Shown here one piece after another: positions 28,726 to 37,549 of a stretch of DNA of 64,000 bases. Under the pieces are notes generated by a model. It worked only from the letters and a program-made list of their open reading frames with translations, made no database searches and was not told the origin of the DNA. The number at the start of each line of letters is the position of its first letter. Position 1 is the stretch's first letter. The position numbers and the translations under genes are program-made. Origin of the DNA: Nonomuraea ceibae. Its GTDB lineage: Bacteria > Actinomycetota > Actinomycetes > Streptosporangiales > Streptosporangiaceae. The stretch spans positions 1 to 64,000 of the forward strand of contig NZ_JAHKRO010000038.1 in assembly GCF_019396325.1 (NCBI RefSeq), read 5' to 3'.

Positions 28726-29454
28726 ATGGACTTCGCCGTCGAGCTGCGCTCGGTGCGCAAGACGTACGGGACCGGGAGCGCCGCGGTGACCGCGCTGGCC
28801 GATCTGAGCATCGGCTTCGCCACGGGCAGCTTCACCGCCGTGATGGGGCCCTCCGGGTCCGGCAAGTCCACGCTGCTCCAGTGCGCGGCCGGGCTCGACC
28901 GGCCCGACTCCGGCCAGGTGATCCTCACCGGCGTCGAGCTGGGCGGGCTGGACGAGCAGCGGCTGACCACGCTGCGCCGGGAGAGGATCAGCTTCGTCTT
29001 CCAGGCGTTCAACCTGATCACCGCGCTGACGGCCGCGCAGAACGTGGGGTTGCCGCTGCTGCTGGCGGGCCGCAAACCGGCCGCCGACCAGGTGCAGCGC
29101 GCCCTGGCCGAGGTCGGACTCGCCGAGCGGAGCTCCCACCGCCCGGCCGAGCTGTCCGGCGGGCAGCAGCAGCGGGTCGCGATCGCCCGCGCCCTCATCA
29201 CGCAGCCGGCGGTGCTGTTCGCCGACGAGCCGACCGGCGCGCTCGACACCCGCAGCGCCAAGGAGGTGCTGGAGCTCATCCGCGCGATGGTCGACCGGCA
29301 CCGCCGCACCGTGATCATGGTGACGCACGACCCCGTCGCCGCCTCCTACGCCGACTCGGTGGTCTTCCTCACCGACGGGCGCGTGGTCGACACCCTGCAC
29401 CGCCCCACCGCCGACCGCGTCGCCGGCCACATGACGAACCTGGAACGCCGATGA
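28726..29454 (+). CDS. ABC transporter ATP-binding protein (MacB/LolD type)
   Basis: A 242-residue ATPase. ATG 28726 with GAAGGTGA upstream is preferred to an in-frame start at 28678, which would lie in the repeat tract. Motifs: Walker A GPSGSGKST, Q-loop FVFQAFNL, signature LSGGQQQR, Walker B VLFADEP, switch His in MVTHD. It partners the FtsX-like permease immediately upstream. The thioesterase start overlaps its stop (ATGA). Confidence 0.95.
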   Translation: MDFAVELRSVRKTYGTGSAAVTALADLSIGFATGSFTAVMGPSGSGKSTLLQCAAGLDRPDSGQVILTGVELGGLDEQRLTTLRRERISFVFQAFNLITALTAAQNVGLPLLLAGRKPAADQVQRALAEVGLAERSSHRPAELSGGQQQRVAIARALITQPAVLFADEPTGALDTRSAKEVLELIRAMVDRHRRTVIMVTHDPVAASYADSVVFLTDGRVVDTLHRPTADRVAGHMTNLERR

Positions 29455-30212
29455 GCCCCTACCACGGCGACCTGTGGGTCCGCCGCTTCCACGAGCCCCG
29501 GCCCGGCGCGCCGCGCCTGGTGTGCTTCCCGCACGCGGGCGGCTCCGCGAGCTTCTTCGTGCCCCTGTCGCAGGCGCTCAGCCCCGGCCTGGAGGTCCTG
29601 GTCATCCAGTATCCGGGCCGTCAGGACCGGGTCGCCGAGCCGTGCGTCGAGGACCTGAACGCGCTCGCCGACGAGATCTTCCTGCGGGTGCGCAAGCTCG
29701 CCGGCCCGCCCCCGGCGCTGTTCGGGCACAGCATGGGCGCCACGCTCGCCTTCGAGGTGGCGCAGCGGCTCGAAGGCGACGGGATCGCGGTGCCGCACCT
29801 GTTCGTGTCGGCCGCGCGCAGCCCCTCCTCCGAGCGGTCGGAGGAGGTCCACCTGCGTGACGACGACGGCATCATCGCCGAGATGCGCCGCCTCGACGGC
29901 ACGGACGACGTGCTGCTCCTGGACCCCGAGCTGATGCGGCTCGTGCTGGGCCCGATCCGCAGCGACTACAAGGCGCTGGAGCGCTACCGCTACGCCGGCG
30001 GGGTGCTCGCCTGCCCGGTGACCGCGCTGGCCGGTGACGCCGACCCGGGCACCAGCCTGAGCGCGGCCCGCTCCTGGCGCGACCACACGGGCGGCGCGTT
30101 CACCTTCAGGCGGTTCCCCGGCGGGCACTTCTACCTGACCGACGAGCTGGCCGGGGTCGCCGAGGAGATCAGGCGGACCCTGCTGCCGCCCGATCCCGGG
30201 TCAGTCGTCTAG
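29451..30212 (+). CDS. Type II thioesterase (NRPS editing hydrolase)
   Basis: A 253-residue alpha/beta hydrolase of the RifR/GrsT type. LVCFPHAGGSASFF precedes the nucleophile motif GHSMGA with Ser 94; the late Asp lies in AGDAD and the catalytic His in GGHFYL. These enzymes remove misprimed acyl groups from carrier-protein arms and so serve the NRPS line. The start is fixed by an ATGA overlap with the ATPase gene. Its last 12 bp overlap the convergent DUF6461-like gene. It marks the right end of the recognisable biosynthetic cluster. Confidence 0.95.
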   Translation: MSPYHGDLWVRRFHEPRPGAPRLVCFPHAGGSASFFVPLSQALSPGLEVLVIQYPGRQDRVAEPCVEDLNALADEIFLRVRKLAGPPPALFGHSMGATLAFEVAQRLEGDGIAVPHLFVSAARSPSSERSEEVHLRDDDGIIAEMRRLDGTDDVLLLDPELMRLVLGPIRSDYKALERYRYAGGVLACPVTALAGDADPGTSLSAARSWRDHTGGAFTFRRFPGGHFYLTDELAGVAEEIRRTLLPPDPGSVV

Positions 30213-30791
30213 CGTCTCCGCGCCCAGGAACGGCTGGGCCAGCAGGCCGGCGGAGAAGGGCAGACCGGTGATGCGCTCGGCCAGGGCGAAGGCCCGCTCG
30301 ATCGGACGGTCGATCTCACCGCCGGGGACCAGGCCGGTCGCGCGCATCTCCGCGGCGAACCGGTCCGCGTCGGCGCCCGAGGGGAGTTCCGGGTGGCGCG
30401 GGTCGAAGGCGACGACCGGCGTGCCGTCGACGATGTAGGCGAAGCTGTCGGAGGCGTAGTCGTGGCGGCAGATCGAGACCACCTCCGTCCCCTGGGACAC
30501 GGGCCCGTACACGTCGGGGTCGACGGCCAGCTGCCAGCCGCCCGGCTCCACGACCACGGTCCAGTCGCCGGCCTTCGTGGCGCCGATGAAGCCGGCAGCG
30601 TCCTCGCGCATGGTGTCGATCGAGCGTTCGCCGAGGTCGTCGAACGCCACCTCCTCCAGGGTGTCCTCGTCCACGCCGAAGCGGCGCAGGACCTCGTCGG
30701 GGGTGAGGTTGCGTACGAAGGACACGCAGTAGACGTCGTCCAGCGTGTCGGCGCCGGGGAGGGGGACGAGGTGTCCGGGGATCTCGGTCAT
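30201..30791 (-). CDS. DUF6461-like protein of unknown function
   Basis: A 196-residue soluble protein starting MTEIPGHLVPLPG. It contains YCVSFVRNLTPDEVLRRFG and a later GDWTVVVEPGGWQ stretch, a pattern I associate with the actinobacterial DUF6461 family, whose function is unknown. The longer frame start at 30905 would add a Cys-rich segment through the promoter region and is not chosen. GGAGCGACC precedes the selected ATG. A likely promoter with TATAGG (minus strand, near 30880) lies upstream. Confidence 0.75.
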   Translation of the reverse strand: MTEIPGHLVPLPGADTLDDVYCVSFVRNLTPDEVLRRFGVDEDTLEEVAFDDLGERSIDTMREDAAGFIGATKAGDWTVVVEPGGWQLAVDPDVYGPVSQGTEVVSICRHDYASDSFAYIVDGTPVVAFDPRHPELPSGADADRFAAEMRATGLVPGGEIDRPIERAFALAERITGLPFSAGLLAQPFLGAETLDD

Positions 30792-30916
30792 GGTCGCTCC
30801 TGTGTCGATGTGAGCGGAATGATCGCAGACGTGGCCGACAGATCGGTGCGCAATGGTGGGCGCACGAGCTGGCCAAAAACCTATACAAACCGGACAGAAG
30901 GCCATAATCTCTACTT

Positions 30917-30941
30917 GTCCCAGTCGGGGGACGACTGGGAC
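30917..30941 (-). terminator. 9-bp hairpin downstream of the toroid membrane protein gene
   Basis: GTCCCAGTC (30917-30925) pairs perfectly with GACTGGGAC (30933-30941) around a 7-nt loop. It lies 10 bp after the stop of the leftward gene at 30951, and just before the presumed promoter of the DUF6461-like gene, so it probably insulates the two. Confidence 0.65.
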
Positions 30942-30950
30942 GCCAAAACT

Positions 30951-32255
30951 TTACGGCTCGGCCTGCTTGCGCTGCATGACCGCCGAGATCACCAGCAGCG
31001 CGACGGGGACGAGCAGACCCAGCGCCAGGTCCTTGGGCTCGATGAGCCCGGCCAGCAGGCCGGCGGTGCCGCCCAGGCCGAAGGTGGCGAACACCACCCA
31101 GGCCCAGTGGCGGCGCGCCCAGCGCAGCGGACGCGGCCTCGGCCGGGCGGGCAGCAGCGGCTTCAGGGCCGCCGCCAGCGGCCGGTCACGGTCTCCGTGC
31201 CGGAGCACGACGACGCCCTCGGCCCAGACGACCCGGTCCGCGGCACGCGCCAGCGGCAGCGCGCGGATCCCGGCCAGCGTCTCCACGCACGGCCACACGC
31301 CCCACAGCGTGACGTTCATGTCGTGGTTGTTGGGCCACGAGCCGTCGTCGCACTGGTCGGTGACGATGCGGTGCACGGCCTCGGCCAGCCGGGCCGTCAC
31401 GTCCGGCTCGGGCACGCGCGGGTGGCGCATGAGCGCCGTGGCGGCGACCGGCAGCGCGTAGTGCATGAGCGGCGGGGGCCGCCAGATCTCGCTGCCGGTG
31501 GCGCTCGGCAGCCGCACCGCCGTGCTCTCCACCCGGTTGTGCTTCTCGTCCAGCGAGCCGGTGTCGACGTGTTCGAGCAGCCAGTCGAACCGGCCCCGCA
31601 GCCGCTCGTCGGCCGGGTCGGCCCCGGCCGCCAGCAGCGTCGTCAGTGCCATCGCCGTGTGCGCCACCCTCGGCGTCGCGCCCGGCTCCGCGCCCCACGC
31701 CCGGGGGAACAGGCGCTGGTCGAGGAGCCAGGCCACGCCGGACTCGACGGCCGGATCGTACGGGGCCGCCGCCACGAGCGCGCGCAGCGCCAGGCAGGTG
31801 AGCCAGGTGCGCGGCGGGCAGTCGGCGAACGATCCCCAGCCGCCCGAGGGGTGGCGGTTGCGGCGCAGCCACTCCACCGCGCGGTCCAGGTCGGGGGAGT
31901 CGGGCCGGGAGTCGCAGCGGAGCGTCGCCAGGCACCGGATCACCCAGGCCGTCGCCTCGACGACCGGGCGCTCGCCGCTCGTGTTGGTCCACCAGCCGCC
32001 GTCGACGCGGGGATCGGCGTCGCGGAGCTGCCGGGCCCGCAGGAAGGCGAGGGCGTCGGTGAGCTGGTGCGGCTTCTCTCCGGCGGCGTGGAAGGCCAGA
32101 AGCGCCACCGCGGTGGCGGTGGCGCCCGGGGGAGGGGTTTCGAGCATGTGGTACCAGCCGCCACCGCCCGCGGGGCTTTCGGTGTAGGTCCGGCGCAACA
32201 GGCTCGTCGACCGGCGCAGCGCGCCCTCCACCTGGGTCAGGTCTATCTCGTACAT
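30951..32255 (-). CDS. Squalene-cyclase-like alpha/alpha-toroid protein with C-terminal TM segments
   Basis: A 434-residue protein. Start ATG 32255 (MYEIDLTQVEGAL) with GAAAGGG upstream; a longer frame to 32435 runs through the AT-rich promoter. The N-terminal 330 residues consist of repeated helical units with QW-like and prenyltransferase-repeat features (GGWWTNT, PSGGWGSFADCPPRTW, DDGSWPNNHD). No DxDD protonation motif of true squalene-hopene cyclases was seen. Two hydrophobic segments follow near residues 380-425, so the toroid is probably tethered to the membrane facing the cytosol. It is divergent from the HIT-family gene. It could be a binding scaffold rather than an enzyme. Confidence 0.75.
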   Translation of the reverse strand: MYEIDLTQVEGALRRSTSLLRRTYTESPAGGGGWYHMLETPPPGATATAVALLAFHAAGEKPHQLTDALAFLRARQLRDADPRVDGGWWTNTSGERPVVEATAWVIRCLATLRCDSRPDSPDLDRAVEWLRRNRHPSGGWGSFADCPPRTWLTCLALRALVAAAPYDPAVESGVAWLLDQRLFPRAWGAEPGATPRVAHTAMALTTLLAAGADPADERLRGRFDWLLEHVDTGSLDEKHNRVESTAVRLPSATGSEIWRPPPLMHYALPVAATALMRHPRVPEPDVTARLAEAVHRIVTDQCDDGSWPNNHDMNVTLWGVWPCVETLAGIRALPLARAADRVVWAEGVVVLRHGDRDRPLAAALKPLLPARPRPRPLRWARRHWAWVVFATFGLGGTAGLLAGLIEPKDLALGLLVPVALLVISAVMQRKQAEP

Positions 32256-32409
32256 CGAGCCCTTTCGTGCCGGGCCGCCTGAGATCTCGCACGCATCGTA
32301 CCTATTGATGGTGTTGCCGGGGATGGTGCCGTTGAATATGTTTGGGGAGCCTTTCGTGATTGATCTGGATAAATCCTGTATTTCGGCGTCCCTTATGGAG
32401 CAGGAGCGC
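32256..32409. promoter_or_regulatory. AT-rich divergent promoter region between toroid and HIT genes
   Basis: A 154-bp spacer of clearly lower GC than its flanks. It carries a near-direct repeat, GAGCCCTTTCGTG (32257-32269) and GAGCCTTTCGTG (32347-32358). The left copy contains, on the minus strand, the ribosome-binding site of the toroid gene. Shared regulation of both genes is plausible. Confidence 0.45.
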
Positions 32410-33498
32410 ATGAACGAAGGCGACACGGCGGTCATCGGCGGAACACCGGAGTGGGCCGCCTCCCTCCGCGACGGGGCCGGGCTCGTCCATCTCGGACCGT
32501 CCCCGGACGGCTACGCGGTGGAGGGAGCCGTGGTCAGCAGGCCCGCGGGCGGGGCCCTGCCGTACCCTCCGGGGTTCTTCCGGCGCGTCCACTGCGACCT
32601 GACGGCCGCCGCCGGCCTCGCGGCGGAGGCGCTGACGCTCCCCGCGCCCGGCGGGACCGTGACCTTGAGCCGGGTGCCGGAGGCCGAGCGGGAATCATGG
32701 CGCGAACGGCTCACCGCCGCCGGGCTCACCGCCACGGAAAAGAACGGCGCGGTAATAGGGCGGAACAATGCAACCGCACGGGCGGAAGAAACGGACTGCG
32801 TTTTCTGTGCCCGTTATCGATTCCGGATGAACGCCGACGCCGGAGTGCCGGGAGCGGCCGGTGTGCTGTGGGGTGACGACGACCTGTGGTGCGCCCCCGA
32901 CCTCGCCCCGCTGCGGCCCGGCCACCTGCTGATCGTGTCCACCGCGCACCGCCCGTGCTTCGGCGCGTGCCCGCCCGCCCTGCTGGACAAGCTCGCCGCC
33001 TGGCGCGCCCTGGTGACCGCCATGCTGGCCGGCGCGTACGGCCTGCCCGTCACCTTCTTCGAGCACGGCCCGGCGACCTCGCAGGGCGGCGGCGCCTGCA
33101 TCGACCACGCGCACCTGCACTGCGTCCCCGGCCTGCCGTCCCTGCGCGAGCGCGTCGAGGCCGAGGGACTGCGGGCCGGCCCGTACGGGATGACGGGCCT
33201 CTACCGCCGCCGGACCTCCTACCTGTACGTGGAGGACGCCTCGGGCCCGGCCGTCTACCCGTGCCGCGCGGCGCTGCCCACCCAGTTCCTGCGCAAGGCC
33301 GCGACCGCCGAGGGACGGCCGTGGCGCTGGCAGGAGACCTACGGCACGTTGGCGACGCGCGAGCTCTTCCTGGCGACGTTGCGCGCGCTGCTGCCGTGGG
33401 CCGACCGGCTGCTCAGCGGCCAGGCCGACAGCAGCCAGCGCAGCTCGGCCGCCGTCACCGCGTCACCGAACCCCATGGGCTCGCGGGCCAGCTCGTAG
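32410..33498 (+). CDS. HIT-family nucleotide hydrolase/transferase-like protein (362 aa)
   Basis: Start ATG 32410 with AGGAG just upstream; GTG 32356 with GGGGAG is an alternative that would add 18 residues encoded by AT-rich DNA. The first 115 residues match nothing I recognise. Then comes a HIT domain: paired Cys in CVFC, the core RPGHLLIVSTAH, and the triad motif DHAHLHCVP (the HxHxHxx signature) near residue 235, so the catalytic histidines are intact. HIT proteins hydrolyse or transfer nucleoside monophosphate groups. The last 160 bp overlap the convergent PfkB gene, giving a Ser-rich tail. Confidence 0.8.
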   Translation: MNEGDTAVIGGTPEWAASLRDGAGLVHLGPSPDGYAVEGAVVSRPAGGALPYPPGFFRRVHCDLTAAAGLAAEALTLPAPGGTVTLSRVPEAERESWRERLTAAGLTATEKNGAVIGRNNATARAEETDCVFCARYRFRMNADAGVPGAAGVLWGDDDLWCAPDLAPLRPGHLLIVSTAHRPCFGACPPALLDKLAAWRALVTAMLAGAYGLPVTFFEHGPATSQGGGACIDHAHLHCVPGLPSLRERVEAEGLRAGPYGMTGLYRRRTSYLYVEDASGPAVYPCRAALPTQFLRKAATAEGRPWRWQETYGTLATRELFLATLRALLPWADRLLSGQADSSQRSSAAVTASPNPMGSRASS

Positions 33499-34310
33499 CC
33501 GGTCTCGTAGTCGCGGTGGACGAGGCCGTGATGGTAGACCGTGGACCGCCCCATGTTGCCCGCCCCCGACCTGATCAGCCACACCGGTCCGCCCGGCAGC
33601 GCCGCGTCGAGATGCGGGAAGAGCTGCGCCGGCGTCGCGCACGGCGTGCCCAGCAGGCCGTTGAGCGTCTGCAGCTCGGCCACGACGACGTCGGCCGCGT
33701 GCAGCGCCGGCAGCCACCGGCGGGAGTCCACGCGCCGGTGGAGGTCATGGGGCACCATGTCGACGCAGACCAGGGTGCCGCCGGCGTGCGCGATGCCCGC
33801 CGCCTCCAGCACGGCGCGGGCCGAGCGCGGGTGGAGGAGCTCGTAGCCGGTCAGGAACAGCACGTCCGCCTCGGCGATCGCCCGCCCGGCCGCCCGCACA
33901 TCGGCGGGGGCGAGCAGCTGCCCCTCCGGCAGCGGCTCGGCGACCATGAGCCGCACCCCGTCACCCGGCCCGGCGTCGCGCACCACCACGACGCGGCCGG
34001 TGCAGACCCCCTCCACCACGGTCAGGCGCGGCTCGACGCCCAGGGCGGCGAGCTCGGCCAGGATCGTCTCGGTGAACGCGTCACGGCCGATCCTGGCGAC
34101 CAGCTCGACCCGGTCGAACCGGCCGACCGCCTGCCGGGCCAGGCCGAGCGCCACCCCGGCGGGCGTGACGTCCACCGCGCCGTAGTGCAGGCGGTTGGCG
34201 TCCAGTTCGGCGAAACGCAGCGAGTCGAGCCGGACGCGCACGTCCACCCGGATCTCCCCGATCACGACCAGGCGGCCCGCACGCCCGCCCGGCGGCCGGG
34301 CCGCCGTCAT
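33339..34310 (-). CDS. PfkB-family carbohydrate/nucleoside kinase (323 aa)
   Basis: Ribokinase-like fold beginning LVVIGEIRVDVRV. The C-terminal PfkB signature is present as MGFGDAVTAAELRWLL, with the catalytic base Asp kept but GFGD replacing the usual GAGD (residues 280-283). The N-terminal GG dipeptide region is altered (VDVTPAGVA), so the substrate may be unusual. Its start overlaps the NUDIX stop by ATGA, so the two form an operon on the minus strand. The signature itself is encoded within the 160-bp stretch that also encodes the HIT C-terminus. The last 30 residues look like read-through tail. Confidence 0.82.
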   Translation of the reverse strand: MTAARPPGGRAGRLVVIGEIRVDVRVRLDSLRFAELDANRLHYGAVDVTPAGVALGLARQAVGRFDRVELVARIGRDAFTETILAELAALGVEPRLTVVEGVCTGRVVVVRDAGPGDGVRLMVAEPLPEGQLLAPADVRAAGRAIAEADVLFLTGYELLHPRSARAVLEAAGIAHAGGTLVCVDMVPHDLHRRVDSRRWLPALHAADVVVAELQTLNGLLGTPCATPAQLFPHLDAALPGGPVWLIRSGAGNMGRSTVYHHGLVHRDYETGYELAREPMGFGDAVTAAELRWLLSAWPLSSRSAHGSSARNVARKSSRVANVP

Positions 34311-34819
34311 GCCGAGAGGGAGTCGGTGAGCCCCCGCCGGAGCAGGCGGACGAAATGCTCGACGGCCTGGTCCATGCCGGGAATGAGCGGATATTCGGCA
34401 AGCTCGTCGAGCGCCACCCAGCGGACGTCGCTGATGTGGTCGCCGGGCACCTGGTGCGCGCGGGACAGGCGGCGCGACAGCGGCCGGCAGATCCGGCCCA
34501 CCGCGATCGCGCGGACCCGGGAGCGGCCCTCACCGCGCATGAGCCAGTCCCACATGTGAAACGGCGGCCCCGGCTCGATGTCGATGCCCGACTCCTCGCG
34601 CACCTCGCGGACGATGTGCTCGTCCAGCCCCTCGGCGGGCTGCATGCGCCCGCCGGGCACTTCCCACAGCCCCGGATGGTAGGGGTCGGCGGCCGATTTG
34701 CGCACCAGGAGCAGCCGCCCGTCGTCGGCCAGGAACGCCTTCTGCACGAAGGTGACGTGCACGTGCTGACGGCCGGCGCGATCCGCCTCGGTCAGGCCGC
34801 CCAGGAGCTGCTTCGCCAC
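34307..34819 (-). CDS. NUDIX hydrolase
   Basis: The complete Nudix box, GX5EX7REUXEEXGU, is visible from GGRMQPAE to REVREESGI, with the metal-binding Glu residues intact. Roughly 170 residues from GTG 34819; GTG 34828 is equally possible, while an ATG at 34990 would add 57 residues encoded by AT-rich, poorly biased DNA. NUDIX enzymes cleave nucleoside diphosphates linked to another group. It is the first gene of a two-gene operon with the PfkB kinase. The 300 bp upstream (to 35119) contain only AT-rich, divergent promoter-like sequence. Confidence 0.85.
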   Translation of the reverse strand: MAKQLLGGLTEADRAGRQHVHVTFVQKAFLADDGRLLLVRKSAADPYHPGLWEVPGGRMQPAEGLDEHIVREVREESGIDIEPGPPFHMWDWLMRGEGRSRVRAIAVGRICRPLSRRLSRAHQVPGDHISDVRWVALDELAEYPLIPGMDQAVEHFVRLLRRGLTDSLSA

Positions 34820-35119
34820 GGATTCCACCCCTGCCGAATAGGGAACGTCCTTGCGTGAGCCGGCGCCCAACCATAGCGCCCTTTCATTCTTCGCAAGACT
34901 CGAATGCCCGGCTGCTTGCGATTCTCCCGGCTGGAAATGAGCGGATCTTGCATTCCCAGTATCGGGGTAAAGGCGCGGGAATGCCAGCACGAGTCGCCGG
35001 ACGGCGGTTATTCCATTATCGAATCGGTGAATTTCGGGCGGCTTAATGCGGCGTCGCGTTGATCAACCCGTGGCCCGCGTGCTCTTGATCTTCGGGGCGT
35101 TCACTGGGAACTTGTCGGG

Positions 35120-37453
35120 GTGTCCAAGTGGAGTCGCGTTCTCTGGAAAGGGCTGGCCGTCGTGCTGCCGGCCGCCGCGCTGGCCGGGCTCGGCGGCTAC
35201 GCCATGTCGCTGGGCGGGCCCGACCTGAGCGAAGCGCTGGCCTCGGCGCCGCCGGAGGCCACCTCCGTCACGGTCACCGGGCTGATCACGGCCGAGACGT
35301 ACGCCCGCATCGACGGCGTCGTCCGCGAACGGACCGGGGCGGCGCTCGGCGGGGCCGGGGGCGAGCCGGCCACCCGGTTCCGCTCCGACGCCTACGCGAT
35401 GCCCGGCCAGGAGAACCTGCGCCGGCCCGAGCGGCTCAGGTTCGACAGCGTGAGCGACCTGCGCGAGCACGCCAAGCTCGTCGAAGGCGCCTGGCCCGGT
35501 CACGGCGGCGCCGACGGCACCGTGCAGGCCGCCGTCTCCCAGCCCGCCGCCACGCTCGCCAGGCTCCGCGCCGGACAGGAGATCACCGTCCAGGGGCGCA
35601 TCGACGGCAAGCCGGTCAAGGTCCGGATCACCGGCGTCTACCTGCTCGACGACCCGTATGGGCCGCGCTGGGCCGACGACCCGATGCTCGCCAGGGGCGT
35701 CGACGAGCGCGACTACTACACCACGTACGGCCCGCTGATGGTCGACCAGCGGACCTTCCTCGACCGATTCGCCACCAACGTCAAGGCGTCCTGGACGTTC
35801 GTCCCCGACCTGACCGGCGCCGACGCGCACGCGACGGCCGCCAGGGTCGAGCGCCTGCGGGAGGGCCTGCTGAGCGCCGGGTGCGCCGACTGCACGCCCG
35901 TCAGCGCGCTGCCCGCGACCGTGGCCCGGCTCGACGCCGTCACCGCCGCCTCCCGGGCCGCCGTGCTCGGGCTCGCCGGCGGGCTGGGCGCGGCCCTGCT
36001 CCTGCTGCTCGTACGGCGGCCGGGCGTGCGCGGGATCTCCGTCGCCCTGGCCGCCGCCCTCGTCGTCACCACCGTGTCCACCGCCGCCACCTGGCGCACC
36101 TCCCAGGCCGACCAGGCGACCCACCAGGCAGGCGCCGACCTGCGCGTGCACGGCCCCGCCGAAGGCGGCACCCCGCACGCGCTCGGCCGCGGCAGCGCCT
36201 TCGCCGCGCTGCCCGGCGTCACCGCCGCCGTGCCCGCCCACCGGGTGACGGTCGTGGTCGACCTGCACGACGCCACCCTCGTCGGCCTCGACGCCGACCG
36301 CCTCGGCCAGGCGTACCGGATCCGCCCCGACCTGTCCGACCGCACCGTCGCCGAACTGGCCGCCGGCCTCGCCGCCGGACGCCCGGCCATCGGCGGGCTG
36401 CCCGTCCCCGGCACGCCGCGCACGCTCACCGTCGAGGCCGAGACGCCCGACGGGCCGCTGCCGCTCGTCCTGGTGGTCTCCGACGCCCTCGGCGCCTGGC
36501 ACGGCGTGCCCGTGCCGCCGCTGCGCACCGGCGCCACCGACGTCGACCTGTCCGCGCTGGCCGGCCCCGGCGAGGAGATCGCCTACCCGCTCACCGTCCG
36601 CGGGTTCCTCGGCCGCGTCGTCGACGGCGTCCCCCGCACCGCGACCGTGACCGCCCTGCGCGCCGGCGGCCAGACGCTCACGCTGCCCACCGGCCAGCAG
36701 TGGACCGGCGGCGAGCAGGCCGACAGCGGGCTGTTCACCGTGCGCGTCGCCGACAGCGCCGTCACCGTCCGGCCCGTGCCCACCGCCGCGCCCGTGGACG
36801 GGCCGCTGCCCGTCGTCGTCACCGCCGACCTCGCCGCCGCGCACAACCTCGAGACCGGCCGCGAATCGGTCATCCTTCTCGAACGCAAACCCGTACGCGT
36901 CAAGGTCGCCGGCATCGTCGACCGGCTGCCCGCGACCACGCCCGCGCTCCCCGGCATCCTCGCCGACTGGCCCACCCTCCAGGTCCGCGAGCTGGCCGCC
37001 GGGCGGCTCCCCGCGCCCGCCACCGACTGGTGGCTCGCCACCGGCGACCCCCAGCGCACCCGCGCCGCGCTCGCCGCCCACCCCGGCTGGGACGTCCACC
37101 TCGCCCGCTCGCGCGACCTGGCCGCACCCCTCCTCGGCGACCAGCGGGCCGCCCTCCTGCTCGGGCTGGCCGCCGCGCTCGCCGTCCTCGTCCTGGCCGC
37201 GCTGCTCGCCGGGGCCCGCGCCCTCTTCTACGCGGCCGGGGGAGTGGCGGCCGGGCTCGGGCTCGCGTACGCGCTCGCCCCCGGGCTCGTCCGCGCCGCC
37301 CAGGCCGCCCCCGTCGTCCCGGAACCGGTGCCCGACCTGGCCTGGCCCGTGGCCGTGGCCATCCTGGTGCTGCTCGCCGGGCTGTCGGGCCTCGTCCACG
37401 TCCGGCGCGGCCGGGCCCGGCCGGAGGCGGTCCCCGTGCCGGTACGCGTCTGA
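35120..37453 (+). CDS. Shortened FtsX/MacB-like membrane protein (777 aa)
   Basis: Start GTG 35120 (SKWSRVLWKGLAVVLPAA). One N-terminal TM segment is followed by an extracytoplasmic domain, two adjacent hydrophobic segments near residues 280-325 (RAAVLGLAGGLGAALLLLLV, ISVALAAALVVTT), a second extracytoplasmic domain and three C-terminal TM segments. The arrangement matches large actinobacterial ABC permeases of the FtsX type, which are usually about 1000 residues, but the helical FtsX cores with the coupling-helix motif are missing between the two halves. No ATPase gene is adjacent. It may be a degenerate permease or have adopted another role. Confidence 0.65.
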   Translation: MSKWSRVLWKGLAVVLPAAALAGLGGYAMSLGGPDLSEALASAPPEATSVTVTGLITAETYARIDGVVRERTGAALGGAGGEPATRFRSDAYAMPGQENLRRPERLRFDSVSDLREHAKLVEGAWPGHGGADGTVQAAVSQPAATLARLRAGQEITVQGRIDGKPVKVRITGVYLLDDPYGPRWADDPMLARGVDERDYYTTYGPLMVDQRTFLDRFATNVKASWTFVPDLTGADAHATAARVERLREGLLSAGCADCTPVSALPATVARLDAVTAASRAAVLGLAGGLGAALLLLLVRRPGVRGISVALAAALVVTTVSTAATWRTSQADQATHQAGADLRVHGPAEGGTPHALGRGSAFAALPGVTAAVPAHRVTVVVDLHDATLVGLDADRLGQAYRIRPDLSDRTVAELAAGLAAGRPAIGGLPVPGTPRTLTVEAETPDGPLPLVLVVSDALGAWHGVPVPPLRTGATDVDLSALAGPGEEIAYPLTVRGFLGRVVDGVPRTATVTALRAGGQTLTLPTGQQWTGGEQADSGLFTVRVADSAVTVRPVPTAAPVDGPLPVVVTADLAAAHNLETGRESVILLERKPVRVKVAGIVDRLPATTPALPGILADWPTLQVRELAAGRLPAPATDWWLATGDPQRTRAALAAHPGWDVHLARSRDLAAPLLGDQRAALLLGLAAALAVLVLAALLAGARALFYAAGGVAAGLGLAYALAPGLVRAAQAAPVVPEPVPDLAWPVAVAILVLLAGLSGLVHVRRGRARPEAVPVPVRV

Positions 37454-37549
37454 GACCCTTTCGCCGGACAGCCGCGGGCGGGCCCGTATAGCCTCGCCGA
37501 TGGTTCCCCCGCTGTCCCCCCGCTTTCTCCCCCCGACGAGGACTGGCCT

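Noticed and set aside
30393..32282. A 629-codon plus-strand frame across the DUF6461 and toroid genes
   Set aside because: It spans two genes and their gap, composition is Arg/Gln/His-rich, and it has no motif; the minus-strand frames have clear domains.
37484..37494. A single CGTATAG near the nuclease operon as a SARP site
   Set aside because: Only one copy with no 11-bp partner; more likely part of a -10 element.
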